Shown here piece after piece: positions 1 to 12,104 of a DNA stretch of 64,000 nt. The DNA comes from Apus apus (taxonomy: Eukaryota; Chordata; Aves; Apodiformes; Apodidae). A program made the position numbers and the translations under genes. Where the stretch lies: contig NC_067285.1 in NCBI RefSeq assembly GCF_020740795.1, forward strand, positions 80,681,342-80,745,341. Reading direction: 5' to 3'. A model generated the notes under the pieces. That model saw only the letters and a list, made by a program, of their open reading frames with translations. It was not told the DNA's origin and ran no database searches. Every line of letters begins with the position of its first letter. The stretch's first letter is position 1.

Positions 1-2334
1 ACCTTTCGGCACCTCTGTCTGAACCTGGTTATATTTCCCTGGTATTTGGCATAGTCCTCACTTAGATTTTGAGAACTCTTCACTGTGAGAAAATTTAGAA
101 ACAAAATATGAAAGAGAAATGCAACCACAAGATAAAGTTAGGTTTTTTTCATGGATGAAGAAGAAATCCATACAGGCTTGTATAATGTATCTTCTATAGA
201 ATGTTAAGAACACATCTTAATATATGGTTGAATTTTGTCAGGAGTGAAGAAGCTTAGCTTACTGGGAAATTACTTCTTTTACTTTCTGTTGAATTCTGGA
301 TGATACAGAGTGATTGCTTTTACAGCATTGTTTTTCACTGTATACTTTTATAATGGTTTTGCCATCTGATTTGAAATCTTCCATTCTAAGAGATCATCAT
401 TACTTTCAGTAGATTGATCCACATGGCAGTGTACTTCAGGGTAGGAGATGTACTTTCTTTCAGTTCAGCCTATTGAATGACTAGGCCATTGCCATCAAAC
501 AGTGGACAGCAGCACTGTTATTTTACCCTCAAACTCAGAACTGATCTGCTTAAAAGTAAATTATCGCGAAAAGAAGTTTCAAATAGAGCTGCAACATTTG
601 TACACTTTTTCTGGTAAATATTTTTAATGTGAAAAAATAAATTCAGCCCTCATTCTTTATAAGCTTAGTAACATGTTCTGGGTGGTACTTAAACACTTAA
701 AAATTCCATCCTCCTCCAGTCTGTCCATAGTACTGCTTCTGTCAGTAGTTCTCTTGCTTTTCCCTTTCTATCACCTTTCTCCTTTATATGCTTCACTAGC
801 TTCTTACTTGTTTATATCCATGTTTAGTCTTCTTATCTTTGACATTGAAGCTCAGTCAACTCCCAGTTATTTATCTGAGTGCCAGATTGGCAATATCAGA
901 GACACAAAGTTGTTTCCATGCACAGCTGGTTCAGGATCAGCAGAGCTTGTTAAGTGCAGACACAGCATCACAGGAATGTAAGTGCATTGCTCCCAAGACG
1001 AGGCGGGTAAGGTTCTGAGAGCAAGGTACAGATAATTCCAATTACTGTAGGAATAAGCTTGGGTCTTGCCACTTTCATAAGACCCAATACAGTGCTGTTC
1101 ATACTGAGCCTTGGCAGGCTTCAATAACCACTGTTTGCCTTGTCCCTGTCATTCCCATTATTTTCCATGTTTTTCTATTATTCAGGATATTTCAGCCCTC
1201 GTTACTGAAGACTCCTTTCCTTTCTCCTCCAATTCCTTGTTTTTATTTTTCACATGTATTTGCTTTAAATCTATTACATCTACCTGTGTTCATATTGCAT
1301 TTGTACTCTGTCAGAGTTTCTCCTATACATCTTTATTTTATCAGACTTTGTCAGGATGGTCTCAGCAACAGTTAAACTCTTCAGTATGATGTCTTTGGCT
1401 AATAGAATAGTAAGTCTTATGATCAGTAGGACCTAGTAATTTATACTTGTAAAGCACATTCTGACTTCCGGTATTTTATGTTTAATAAAACATATACTGT
1501 GTCTATTGCCCTATCTCCCCTGAAAGTAGGGAAGACTATAACAGCAATACAAAACTAAATCAGGCATTCTCTGTAGATTTGTACATACTCCTGGAAGTTA
1601 CATGAGCTTAGAACACTATTTCTTCTTCTCCTGTATTGTATTTTATTCTTCATCGTGCTCTTTGGCTTAATTCGAAGCCAAAGGCAGTATTGCATCCAGT
1701 GCAGGTCAATACTTTCAAACTGAATCTCTGGCCCACTTCCTTCAGAGTTTACTTTTTTTCAATTTGGAAATGCTGGTATTTTAATTAAATATCCTGTTCT
1801 GATTTTGCATGAGGATCTAAGTGGATAAAATTTACATATAAACTCATGTGCCATTGTCATACTGGATTGACTTACCATGGTTCACCTTTCCTTACAAGAG
1901 TGAATTAGCTCAGTAGTTTGATAGCAAGTAAAAAGTGGTGTGGGTTTTTTTTCATACAGTATAATAACTTGAGACCTAGACATTATTTGGTATGACACTT
2001 TATTATCATTCATTCTTCATGAAATCACCAAAGAAGCCAGAACACAGACACAATATAAATCTTCCAACTGTGTGTCATCTGAGTACAGTGTCCTTGCCAG
2101 GTTTCTATAAATGGAGTTGTATGTAGTGTAATGACCTTTCATTGAATTCATTGCTGGGCATATTTACAGTTGTTAGTGGCGGAATTTCACACATTAGGTT
2201 TCAGCATAATTGTTACTGTCATGATGATTAGAGTAGTTATGGTAATAACATGGCTCCAGCACTGAAAAAATACTCTAAAGATGGTCAAAGTCAGCTACTT
2301 CTAATAACCAATAATAACAATCAGTTTTGGGTTG

Positions 2335-2378
2335 CTTGTTACAAGTTTAAAGATGTCTTGTTACAAGATTAAAGATGT
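2335..2378. repeat. 22-bp tandem duplication
   Basis: Two adjacent 22-base units, 2335-2356 and 2357-2378, both beginning CTTGTTACAAG, differ at a single base (T versus A at unit position 12). The near identity points to a recent slippage or short duplication event. No function is suggested. Confidence 0.9.
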
Positions 2379-4797
2379 TGTCTTCATATATGTTCCGTAT
2401 ATTTTATAACCAGCTTAAATTGGCAAGTTTAATAATACATTGCCAAGGTTATTTAAGAAAGAAAAGTGATGTCTTCATTGTTGCCCTAATTGCATACTGC
2501 ATTTGTTCATTACCTGCAGCCATCAGAGTCACACCAGTGAACTGGTAAAAGGAATAACACTATTCTATTTTAATCATGCAGTAATATACAAAGGCATGAT
2601 TAAATGAACAAATTTGGGGTACCTATATGGCACACAGCTCTAGAAAAAAGACAGATTACCTCTGATTTGCCAGTTTGAAAATAGCTCAGCTTCGCAGGGA
2701 CTGAAAGTTATTATGTGATGATTTGTGTGTAGTGAACTGGTTAATTCACTTCCTAATCGACAGGTTGTTTTATCCACAAAAGCTAATGCCATGATTGGCA
2801 CTGTAATTTGCACTATTGGTAGAAAAGGTGAGCACTGAATGGAGAATAGAGACTATGCTGTTGTCTTACGATCACAAATAGTTCAATGGCAGCAATAATA
2901 TATACTGGTGGGAAACTGGGGTAGCTTTTTTCTGGCATGAACAATGCAAGGCTGAGCTTTGAGGGCTGTCCATTTGGTGCCTTTCGCAGGAACTAAATAG
3001 GTTGCAAAAATTAAAAAAATATCTGTTAGAATTACAATTTGTCATACTTCATCGCCGTATGTTTGGGTGTACCGAGTAATATACTCAAGAACTCTCAAAA
3101 AGATAGTATTTTTATCTATCTGTGTGATCTTCAGAGCTTTCCCTGTGATCGAGAGGGTTTCTGAGTATACAATAGCATCTATTTGTTGTAGCTACAAATA
3201 TTAATGTGAAGTAAAAGATTTGCTACTTTTACTTCTTTCTCTCCATACACTGCGGCTACAGCAGGGCACCTTGTATACTAAAAAAAGTAGCAAAATTTGA
3301 TATTTAGTCACTGGTAGTGGATATTTTGTTGGGTGATGAAATTGTACTAAAATATACAAAAAACATAATATGACCTTACTGTGCTTCTTGGTAATTACCT
3401 CTTATCCTAAGGCTAACAAGAACTGGCAATGCAAGTCTTCCAGTTTTCTATTCCTGTGTTATTGCAGATATTCTGGGTTACGCTGCAGGGTCTACTGTTA
3501 TTCCCTTGAAATCCTTCTTGTCTCTCACAATTGAGCTAGTGAGGATGTAGACATTTATAGAAGACTAAGGAAACAGTTGGATCAGATTTTTATTTTTGCT
3601 CAGCTCTCAGAAGTGAGTAACTGATGATTTTTAAATGCTGTTGATGTGAATTCCCATGCACTTCTTTTGAAGATAAACCAAGGTCCTTGTTTAAGCATAT
3701 TTTCATTTGCAATTCAAGAAAAACTATTTCCAACATTCAGTGTTTTACAGGTTGGTCTAATAATGATACACCTATTGATTACCACCTGTAAGGTTTGTGG
3801 GAGGTAGGGGCAAGGCGGTGGAAAATTAAGATTATCTCTAGTTTAGCCTGCCTCATTTATGTTTTAAGTAAGTTAGAATCAAATCAGAATATTTAAAAAG
3901 TAGATACACATCAGTATTCCTAAATACTGAGGCTTGCAACGCTGGTCCAGTCTGAGCACAAATTCTCAATACTCCCTGAAGATCGAAGACATAAATACAC
4001 ACAACCAGGGTGGCAGCTTCAACAGTGCCTCTGGAGGGTCCCCACTCTGAGTAAAGCAGCTCAGGCAACCCACATTCTGAGCCCTCCTGGTTATCACTTT
4101 GCTTTTCTTTCCAGTGAGTTGTAAGAGCAGAAAAGGATGACAGCAACCATGTCAGAGTGCTGTTAACTCACTCTTCTTCTCTCATTACTCTTCTCTACTT
4201 AGTGGGAGCAAGTAGGATTGCCTAGTGTAAATCAATTAGTACCTTCTGTGCCAGGATTACTCCAGTTTCTTCTCTGCCATTAGCATCCCATATAACCAAC
4301 CATGCAGCATCCTTTGTCCCCTGTAGCACTTCAGCTCCTCTATTTCTAGTTCCAGACTATCAGTCCCCTCAAGCCAGCATCATCCCACCTACTTTCACTT
4401 TTCAGCTGCTACCTTCCAGTCTCAGTGTCAGCTTTCTCATTTTTATGTATGTATTTATTTATTTAATGAGAGGAATAGGGAGTATGTTCTTTTCCACAGG
4501 TCTAGGGTAGTTTCTTTTTATTCAAATATCATTAACCAAGGTGCCCATTTCTGGTGTAGACTCTTCTGAAAATGCTGGCATCCTTGTTACACTTGTATTA
4601 TTGCACAGTATGATAGGAAGTTCATCCTAGAGGATAAACAGCTGAATAGTAGCATCAGAGAACAACACTACAGAAAATGGATACTTTTCATCAATGTATA
4701 GTTGTTTGATGCAAAATCTAGGAGACAAGGAAATTGTGAAATTGTACTTTACTGACACCCAGGCAGAAAATGGACCCTTGGAGGAGGGGGGAGAAGG

Positions 4798-4850
4798 GGG
4801 AAACAAACAAACAAAAAACCAACCAACCAAAAAGAACAAAAAACCAAAAA
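4798..4850. repeat. CAAA/CCAA low-complexity tract
   Basis: An A-rich tract starts with CAAA repeats, passes through CCAA units and ends in runs of A broken by C and G. It follows a G-rich stretch near 4785-4800. This is simple-sequence DNA and does not code. Confidence 0.85.
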
Positions 4851-5443
4851 CTGCCTAGGTTCTGAAAATAATTGGATCAGCTACACAAAAGAATCAACCA
4901 GAACTTTTTTAAAAGTAGACTTACTGTTGCTGAGTAGATTATTTGCTATCTGACAGTTCAGTTCTGATATTATGCAGTTTGAGGAGCAGGAATGCTGCTT
5001 ACAGCTAGACTATAGAAAAGCAGTTTATTTTTACTGGTAGAGAAGTCAGAGCTGAACAATGAAAACACTAAACTTGTATAATACATATGTTAAATTATTA
5101 CCACACTTTTGGATGTATAGGTTGTTTAGGTATTTTATTGTATTTTGTGCCTAGAAGTATAAGTTGCACACCCTGTGTCTCATCTGGCAGTACCAACAGT
5201 ATAGAGAAACAAACTTACCTGAATTATTGTGATGAGAAATTTGTTTTGAGCTGGAACCTATGTCTTTAACAAGGATATGGCTATGATGCTGTTGTTCTCC
5301 ATTTGCTTCCTTGAAGTCACAAGCTACTTGCTGAGTTGCACTATAAAACTTCACTACATTAAATCTCCAGTGAGGTACCTCTAGGATGTTAAGAAGAAAA
5401 AGAGAGACTATCCATATAGATTTGGGACTGTTAGTACTTTGGT

Positions 5444-6366
5444 TATAGAATCATAGAATCATTAAGGTTGGAAGGGACGTTAAAGATCATCTAGTTCCAA
5501 CCCCCCCTGCCATGAGCAGAGAACCCTACCACTTGATCAGGTTGCACAAAACCTCATCCAACCTGGCCTTAAAAACCTCCAGGGATGGGGCATAAACAAC
5601 CTTTCTGGGCAACCCATTCCAGTTCCTCACCACCCTTATAGTGAAGAATCTCTTCCTAATATCTCACCTAAATCTCCTCTCTCTCAGTTTAAAAACATTA
5701 CCCCTTGTCCTATCACTGTCTTCTCTGATGAAAAGCCCCTCCCCAGCTTTCCTGTAGCCCCCTTCAAGTACTGGAAGGCTGCTATAAGGTCTCCCCAGAG
5801 CCTTCTCTTCTCCTGGCTGAACAGCCCCAACTCTCTCAGCCTGTCTTCATAGCAGAGGTGCTCCAGGCCTTTGATCATCCTTCTCCAGACCCTCTCCAAC
5901 AGGTCTATATCTTTCTTGTGCTGAGGGCACCAGAACTGTACACAGTATTCCAGGTGGGGTCTCACCAGGGCAGAGTAGAGGGCCCTGCTGGCCACACTTC
6001 TTTTGATGCAGCCCAGGACACAACTGGCTCTCAGGGCTGTGAGTGCACAACGGCAGCTCATGTCGAGCTTCTCATCTACTACCCCCCCCCCCAAGTCCTT
6101 CTGCTCAGGACTGGTCACAATCCATTCTCCCCCCAGCCTGTATTTGTGCCTGGGGTTGCGCCGACCCAGGAGCAGGACCTTGCACTTGGCCTTGTTGACC
6201 TTTATCAGGTTGGCACTGGCCCACCTCTCCAGCCTGTTAGGGTCCCTCTGGATGGCATCCCTTCTTCCCTCTTGGGTATCAACCACACCACACAGCTTGG
6301 TATCATCAGCATATTTGCTGAGGATACATTCAATCTCACTGTCCATGTCTCCAACAAAGATGTATA
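5444..6366 (-). mobile_element. CR1 LINE copy 1, 5'-truncated
   Basis: A CR1 non-LTR retrotransposon lies on the minus strand. Its 3' end is at the low coordinate and carries the inverted octamer tail (ATAGAATC units at 5444-5460), followed by the reversed CR1 3' UTR with its GGTTGGAAGGGAC block. Beyond that lies the C-terminal half of the ORF2 reverse transcriptase up to about 6366, where similarity stops. About 0.92 kb remains of an element normally near 4.5 kb, the usual outcome of incomplete target-primed reverse transcription. The tail sequence differs from that of copies 2, 3, 5 and 6, so it belongs to a separate subfamily. The fragment includes a run of ten C near 6082. Its 5' boundary is approximate. 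Confidence 0.96.
5684..6346 (-). pseudogene. CR1 ORF2 reverse transcriptase, C-terminal remnant
   Basis: A 220-codon frame encodes the C-terminal part of the CR1 ORF2 protein, the replicase that nicks target DNA and reverse-transcribes CR1 RNA. Visible landmarks are the RT motif C as KYADDTKL (residues 11-18, both catalytic aspartates kept), the NKAKCKVL block near residue 50, the QKDLGG block near 82, and the [15 protein letters not shown] block near 124-138. The endonuclease and the RT regions upstream of motif C are absent, and the start methionine is incidental. The frame is open but cannot give a working enzyme. It should not be annotated as a host gene. It lies inside CR1 copy 1. Confidence 0.9.
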
Positions 6367-8064
6367 GTATTTTCAGCTTTAAGAGTGATCAAATAATATC
6401 CCATGGTATCCCTGCATTCCCTCAGTCAGACTACGTTTGCCTCAGTGGGTGCCCCAGGATGATGGAGTTTCTAGCATACAGTTTTGACTTTGCTACATTT
6501 TAAAACAGTACCTCAGATCTCAACATATGCAACCTATAATATTGTTTGTACAGTGAAAACATGGACTGTTGCCCTTCAGCAACATAATTGTTACTGAATT
6601 AATGGTGGCTTTAGGTTTATTAACTATGTGACTAGGCATAAGTAGAAGCAATCTATCCACAAAACTTTTGTAATAGAAAAGGCACACACCATTCGATACT
6701 TTTCATTTTAACCAAAAAGAAAAGATCCATCTTTGCCACCATCTTATTTTACAGAAATATAAGTTTTCTGCAGATTTTTTTCAGAGATTCAATAAGCAAA
6801 CGTATATGCTAATGAGGCCACAGTTTTTGCTAACACAACCACCACATGCAAAATCACAGCATAAAATAGGAATATATTGATATACAGAGTTGAAATCAAT
6901 TGGGAACACACTGACTAAGGAAAGTGTTGGCACTTAAAGCATAATAGGAAAATGAACATGTACCGTGTTACAATTGCAATACCTTTTTGGAGAGGAAAAT
7001 GCTTATTGCATGCAATCTCATGTTGCAAGAATTTCACATTTGTCTTTTTTGTTCTGAATGTGTGTACTTAAAATACATCCTATCTTATGATACCACTAAA
7101 TTATATAAATCCTTGTGGAATTACATTGAATGGCAGCATGAATTATGACATTTCATTGGGAAAATTCTGCTAAAAGAAAAAAATAATATTATATTAATAA
7201 TAAATTTCCCTGTGAATGTTCACAAACATGATAACGTTTCCTATCAGTGCATTCAATATCAACTATATGAAATAAAAGCTGTTTTTTCATGTAGGTGGCA
7301 TTGAGAAAATACAATATAATCTAGCATATTCTGATTTTGAAAGCTGTTAGCATTTTTTGTTTGTAGCTTTACGTATTTGTAACTCGCAATTATTTTAAGT
7401 GGAACACATTACATATGACCTATCTTTCAGTGGAAACTGCAGTTCTGTCACCATCATTGAATTCAACACCAGATTCAGGTATTAGTTCCACATGTCTAAT
7501 ATTTTTACCTCTTCTGGTTTATGTTCGTAAACCATAAACTCGTGTAATTTGAATCAGTATTTTCTGGAAGTTCATAAACATATATTTGATTCTAGGGATA
7601 GACCAGATCTCACTCCCAAGATGCTGTTCGGGCTAAGTGGAATCTCCTTAGGAATTGCTTCAAAGATCAATTGCTCTTGTCCATAAAAAATAACTTTAAA
7701 TTTTATTCTATGAGCCTGCTGTTAGCAATTGTACTCTTACATTATGTATGATTCTTTGACTGCTCATTGCTTCAACAAACTGCACAGTGCTCCATTAGTG
7801 ATTTTCAATTTCATGCTAAGCTTTGCAATTTATTAGTGTTGTTTAGGCTAATGTACTATTATTTTGCATATTTTATATCATATTTCATTTGCTATTCATA
7901 TGACCTAATAGTTAAGTCTTGGGGATCAATAAGCCCATTTTCATGTTCATAAGGGGGAGATCATACAGGCAGCCCAATACAGAGTCAAGTAGGACCAAGT
8001 TAATTTTTTTTGCAATTTTCAGTTTTCACTCAAGTTTGTCTGCAGATTTGACTATAGGATTGGG

Positions 8065-8092
8065 AAAAAAAAAAAAAAAAAAAAAAAAAAAA
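8065..8092 (+). repeat. Poly(A) run, 28 nt
   Basis: An uninterrupted run of 28 A follows GGG. No retrogene or LINE body can be recognised immediately upstream, so it is called a simple repeat and not the tail of a known insertion. Confidence 0.9.
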
Positions 8093-10364
8093 TTACATAA
8101 TGGCCAGATGCACTTGTTCATGAAAATAATTTGTTTTAAAAATGAGCACCTAATTGTAGATACCTGGACCACATTCATGTGGATTCTTTGCCAGTGTGCT
8201 CTTTGTATCTAAATGCCAAGATTATATTTAGCTTAAATACCACCTACTTCCAAGAAGCAGGTGCAATTCCACATTTATTTTGCTTTTTAATTTTGTCATT
8301 CCCACAACTCTGCACTGTTTCAGAAAGGGAAATATTTAGCATTAGTCTGAGGAAAATGCAGTCCTTCTCCCTGGGCAGGCCATATAAACTTTTGTGTGCT
8401 CGGTTGCTGCATCTGGTAGAAAAAGCACCCAAAAAATCAACATGCACCAAATCAAACTGTTCTTGGAGTCCCTTTTCTTGAAATCCAGAAGTTTAGAAAG
8501 CAGCAGTGCTATAAAAATAGACATTTGAGGGTATTAATAAGGTGGCTTGAAGAGTCTGTGGAAAATACCTAGGTAAATGTATGTCAGAATTGCTAAAACA
8601 TTCATGCAACCAAGGAACAAAATGTTAAGTATCTTACTGGTACACTGCAAATAGTGAGTAGGATTGAAATTTTGAATGCTCCTGAGAATGTGGATCAAGG
8701 CACTAATGACTGCTCAGTTAAGACTATAGTTGAATTAGCATTTCAGAGAAGTATGGGGCCTTGGTGCTCCTGTTTTCTTTTTGAGCATTTGTCTTTCTTA
8801 TAAAATGTAGCGTACATAGTTTTTCTACACAGAACTGAAGAGACAAGAATTTTTTTTTTAAATCAAGGTAGGCATTAGTTGATAAGCACTAGGTAACTTC
8901 TTAAGGTCCTATTACTTTCCATGATCTAGATATTACAGCTGAACTGCTAAAAATTTATCTGAGGATTTTTATTCATATTCAGCAAAGAAAAAAATAAAGA
9001 ACTAGCTTCAATGCAAAATTTTGCATTTGCCCCATAATTTCATCAACTGTGTAATCTGTATGTGATTTTTGGGTAAAAATTTTTCTATTATGAAAAGCAA
9101 CTTTAGTATTTTCGTGTTTAAAAGCTCTATTTTTATAATGGAAAATAAAAATACTTACCTTCAACCTAAGCAAATTGTTTCCAAAATCAGTTCTGTTCAT
9201 TGATTTCCAAGACCATATTATGAAGGAAAACTTCAGTTGGCCTTAAGGTGCAGGGTTTGCAGAATGCAGATTTAGTTGCTTTTTGGAATCACCAGATGCC
9301 TGTGGGCTTTGAAGTCCTTTATGTCCCCAGCTGTGAGCAACCAACATGACCAGACAGCCCCAGGATCAAGAGCTGCAAAATCACAAGCATCAAACAAATC
9401 TCCATGTAGATGGTAGGAAATAATATCCATCATGGTTCAGTTAACGTGTTAACCAAAACCTGCATATATCCACAAAGCTCTTCTGGTTTGGCAAGTTGTA
9501 AGACTGAAATTGAGTTGCATCTAATTATTTCAGGTCAGCCATGTGCACACACACAGAGTTATAGATATATAAGGCCAGTCTCTTCAAAGCTGTAATTTGA
9601 AAATTCATTAGTTGTTATTTTATAGTAGACTTTCCAGCTCCATACACTTCCCATGCTTGTATATAGAAATGCAATAGGCGTATGATGACATCGAGAGTAA
9701 AATATCTGAATGCTTTCCTTTATTTCCTGTCTTTTCCATTTAGACAGAAATCAGAGTTTCTTGGCATGCAAGTGGCTTCTTTCTCTCTCAGCATATGGAG
9801 AAGACAGAGCTCCTTTCTACATTCCCCTCTGACACATGCAGCCCTCATTTTACCCATCTGGATTCGCCATGATTCCTCATAAACACGCTTCCTTCCCAAG
9901 GCCAGTGTAGGGAGAGTAGTGATGTATTGCCAAGTGCCAAAGCTCCCTCAAGGTTTCTAATGACAGAAAAAATTCCTTTGTCAAGGCAGTTTTTCATGGC
10001 ATTGTCTAAACTGAAGATGGTCTGAAGATGCCAGAACAACATAAATATAGATTAAGTTCCTATTTACAAAAGGAAATACTTTTTTAAAATCTATGAATAG
10101 CAGCAAGAGCCGAGGCTTTGTCAGACTACAGAATGGATTAGAACTGGTACGGCTCTCACAATAGTTGTATTTGCAGTAAATTCTCGGTCTAGACAGGGCA
10201 TAGTTAAACTTATGTAAATATTTGGAGATTTGTACAGATCTGCAGTGATTAAAGATCTGCTCTAAAGGATTGTTTTGGTTTTTTTTCTTTCTGTTTTGCT
10301 GAAAAATATGCACGTATGTGTAACAGTGGGTCAAGCAGATATAGACTATTAAGAGTGAAAAAGT

Positions 10365-10760
10365 AAAGCAGGCGTCTGTGCTGAGAGATAAATGGTTGTG
10401 ATTCACAGCACTAACAATCTCTGCTGATGCAGCTGGTAGAGATCGTAAACCCCATGATGAAAATATCTCCGTATCCATATTATGATGCTCTAAAGCACTG
10501 CAGGCACAGATGGCAGAACTTGTAAGTTCTCTCAGAAACATAGTTATGGTTCACAACATTTTCAGATTCTTCTGAAAGAGCAAGTATAGCTTGTAAGCCC
10601 TGAGGAGAAGTTGACGGCACTTAAAAACTATGCCAGTTCAGGTGGCAGACCTCGTAGACATTGGGAGAAAAAAATAACTGTGATTCACAATGCCTGTCAG
10701 AGAATTGCTAGCATTTGCAAGTTCTGATGACACAGTCAGCAAAGCAGAGTTTTGGTGTGT
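10365..10760. repeat. Three diverged tandem units, about 130-150 bp each
   Basis: Three successive segments share an ordered set of motifs. The core GATTCACA or GGTTCACA occurs at 10400, 10548 and 10682, each followed 25-70 bases later by a GTAG/GTAAG-type block. TGGCAGA occurs at 10511 and 10643, a spacing of 132 bases, each time just ahead of the core. The spacing and repeated order indicate an old tandem duplication now strongly diverged. No coding or RNA role is evident. Confidence 0.6.
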
Positions 10761-12002
10761 TTATTTCAGGATAGCATCTGAAAAATGGAGAGAGAAGAAA
10801 AAAACAACATGCCGGAAAGTGCCTTACATTTCTGGTCAGCCATTTCAGGTAGATGAGACTTAATCAGCCTTCCTAGAACTTCACCTGTCAGTCTTAAGCA
10901 GCCTCATGAGTTCTACTTGTACCTTTAACAACACATTCAATACAAAACTGTGCAGAAGAGCTTTGTTATGTTATGCAAAATGACAAGTTATGTGAGACAT
11001 AAATGAAAGAGCAGCACTCTGTAATTAAGTGTTCTCATCTAAATACTTTGTTTAGAGAGAAATACATGGATATTTGAGTACCTTGAGGGGGGGAAATCTA
11101 TTTCAAACGCCATTCATTTCTTTGAGAATTTATCCAGAAGAGTTCTATTGACTTCATTGTGAATTGAACAGGATCTCTAATGACATCACCTATGAATTTA
11201 AAAAATCCTTGATTTTTCTTCTTTTTGTTCCACGTAGCTGTTTCATATTTGGAAACAGTTATACATTAATTTATTTTTTAATTATTGAGGTAATCTGTTT
11301 ACCTGAATAGGTATTTTAAACTGTAGTGATTAAGACAAGTCATTGAGTCACCAGTAATTGCTGGTTTGTAGAGCACATTCAGAAGACTACTGCAGACAGA
11401 AATGAGCCAAAACTATTAGAAAAACAGGAGAAAGCCTCTGAGATGTGCAGTGTTGCTCTGCAGGCTTTGCTGCTTGAGTGTTACCCAAGAGCAGATGCCT
11501 ACCAGTTGGAAGCACTGAGGCAGGAACTGTTGTGTGTGATGTGAGAAGACTGATTTTGATAATTTGGTGTTCTTGAGTACATAGAGAGATGTGAAAATGA
11601 AGTATATGTGACTTAACAAGCATGAGCTTGTTATTTGCCATGCTAAAAAAGTATATGTGTGTTTTAATGAGACTATTTCCAATATATAAATACCACATTT
11701 TATGTGTTTTTATTGTTATTTGAACTATACAGAAATGTATACTGGTCCTGTATGGACCAGTGTTATTCAGCTTTGCTCTTCAACTAATAAGGGGTACATG
11801 AGTGGATATTATAAATTTTTTTCTGGTTTTCTTTTGTGTTTAAAGAACAACATCTGAGTGATCTAGATCCTTTCTTGTGGCTAAAACTGGACTGAAAACA
11901 ATTAAACCAGTTTAGATAACTTTTTTAAAAAGCTAAATAAACAGAATGGTCACTTGCTGTAATAATTTAACATTGAAAAATAATTAAACCAAAAAAAAAA
12001 AA

Positions 12003-12043
12003 CCAACAACCCCCCTTCAACAACCCCCCTCCTTGCCCCCTCA

Positions 12044-12104
<61 letters not shown>
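12003..12104. repeat. C-rich tract followed by (TAGA)15 microsatellite
   Basis: A short run of A leads into a pyrimidine tract with several C-runs (about 12003-12043). Exactly 15 uninterrupted TAGA tetramers follow at 12045-12104. A long pure tetranucleotide array of this kind is expected to vary in length between individuals. Confidence 0.95.

Larger units (their letters stand above)
1..5443. other. Unique AT-rich noncoding DNA
   Basis: No gene, RNA gene or recognisable transposon is seen. The open frames here (longest 102 codons at 673-981) are short, overlap on both strands and show no domain. The stretch holds a 22-bp tandem duplication at 2335-2378 and a low-complexity CAAA/CCAA tract near 4800-4850. 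Confidence 0.7.
6367..12044. other. Noncoding DNA with simple repeats
   Basis: No gene is recognised. The stretch is AT-rich with a 28-base poly(A) run at 8065-8092. A diverged three-copy tandem repeat (about 10365-10760) is listed separately. A 186-codon minus-strand frame at 9981-10541 overlaps that repeat, has no recognisable domain and is treated as chance. The first 100 bases after 6366 could be badly decayed CR1, but I cannot show it. Confidence 0.65.

Noticed and set aside
1660..1683. 9-bp inverted repeat around AATTCG, possible small RNA hairpin
   Set aside because: Stem is too short for a microRNA precursor and such stems are expected by chance in 64 kb.
5858..6503. 169- and 166-codon plus-strand frames
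   Set aside because: They are antisense shadows of the CR1 copy 1 reverse transcriptase.
9981..10541. 186-codon minus-strand open frame
   Set aside because: No recognisable domain, lies partly across the diverged tandem repeat, and has low-complexity Lys/Asn and Tyr-rich stretches. Best explained as chance.
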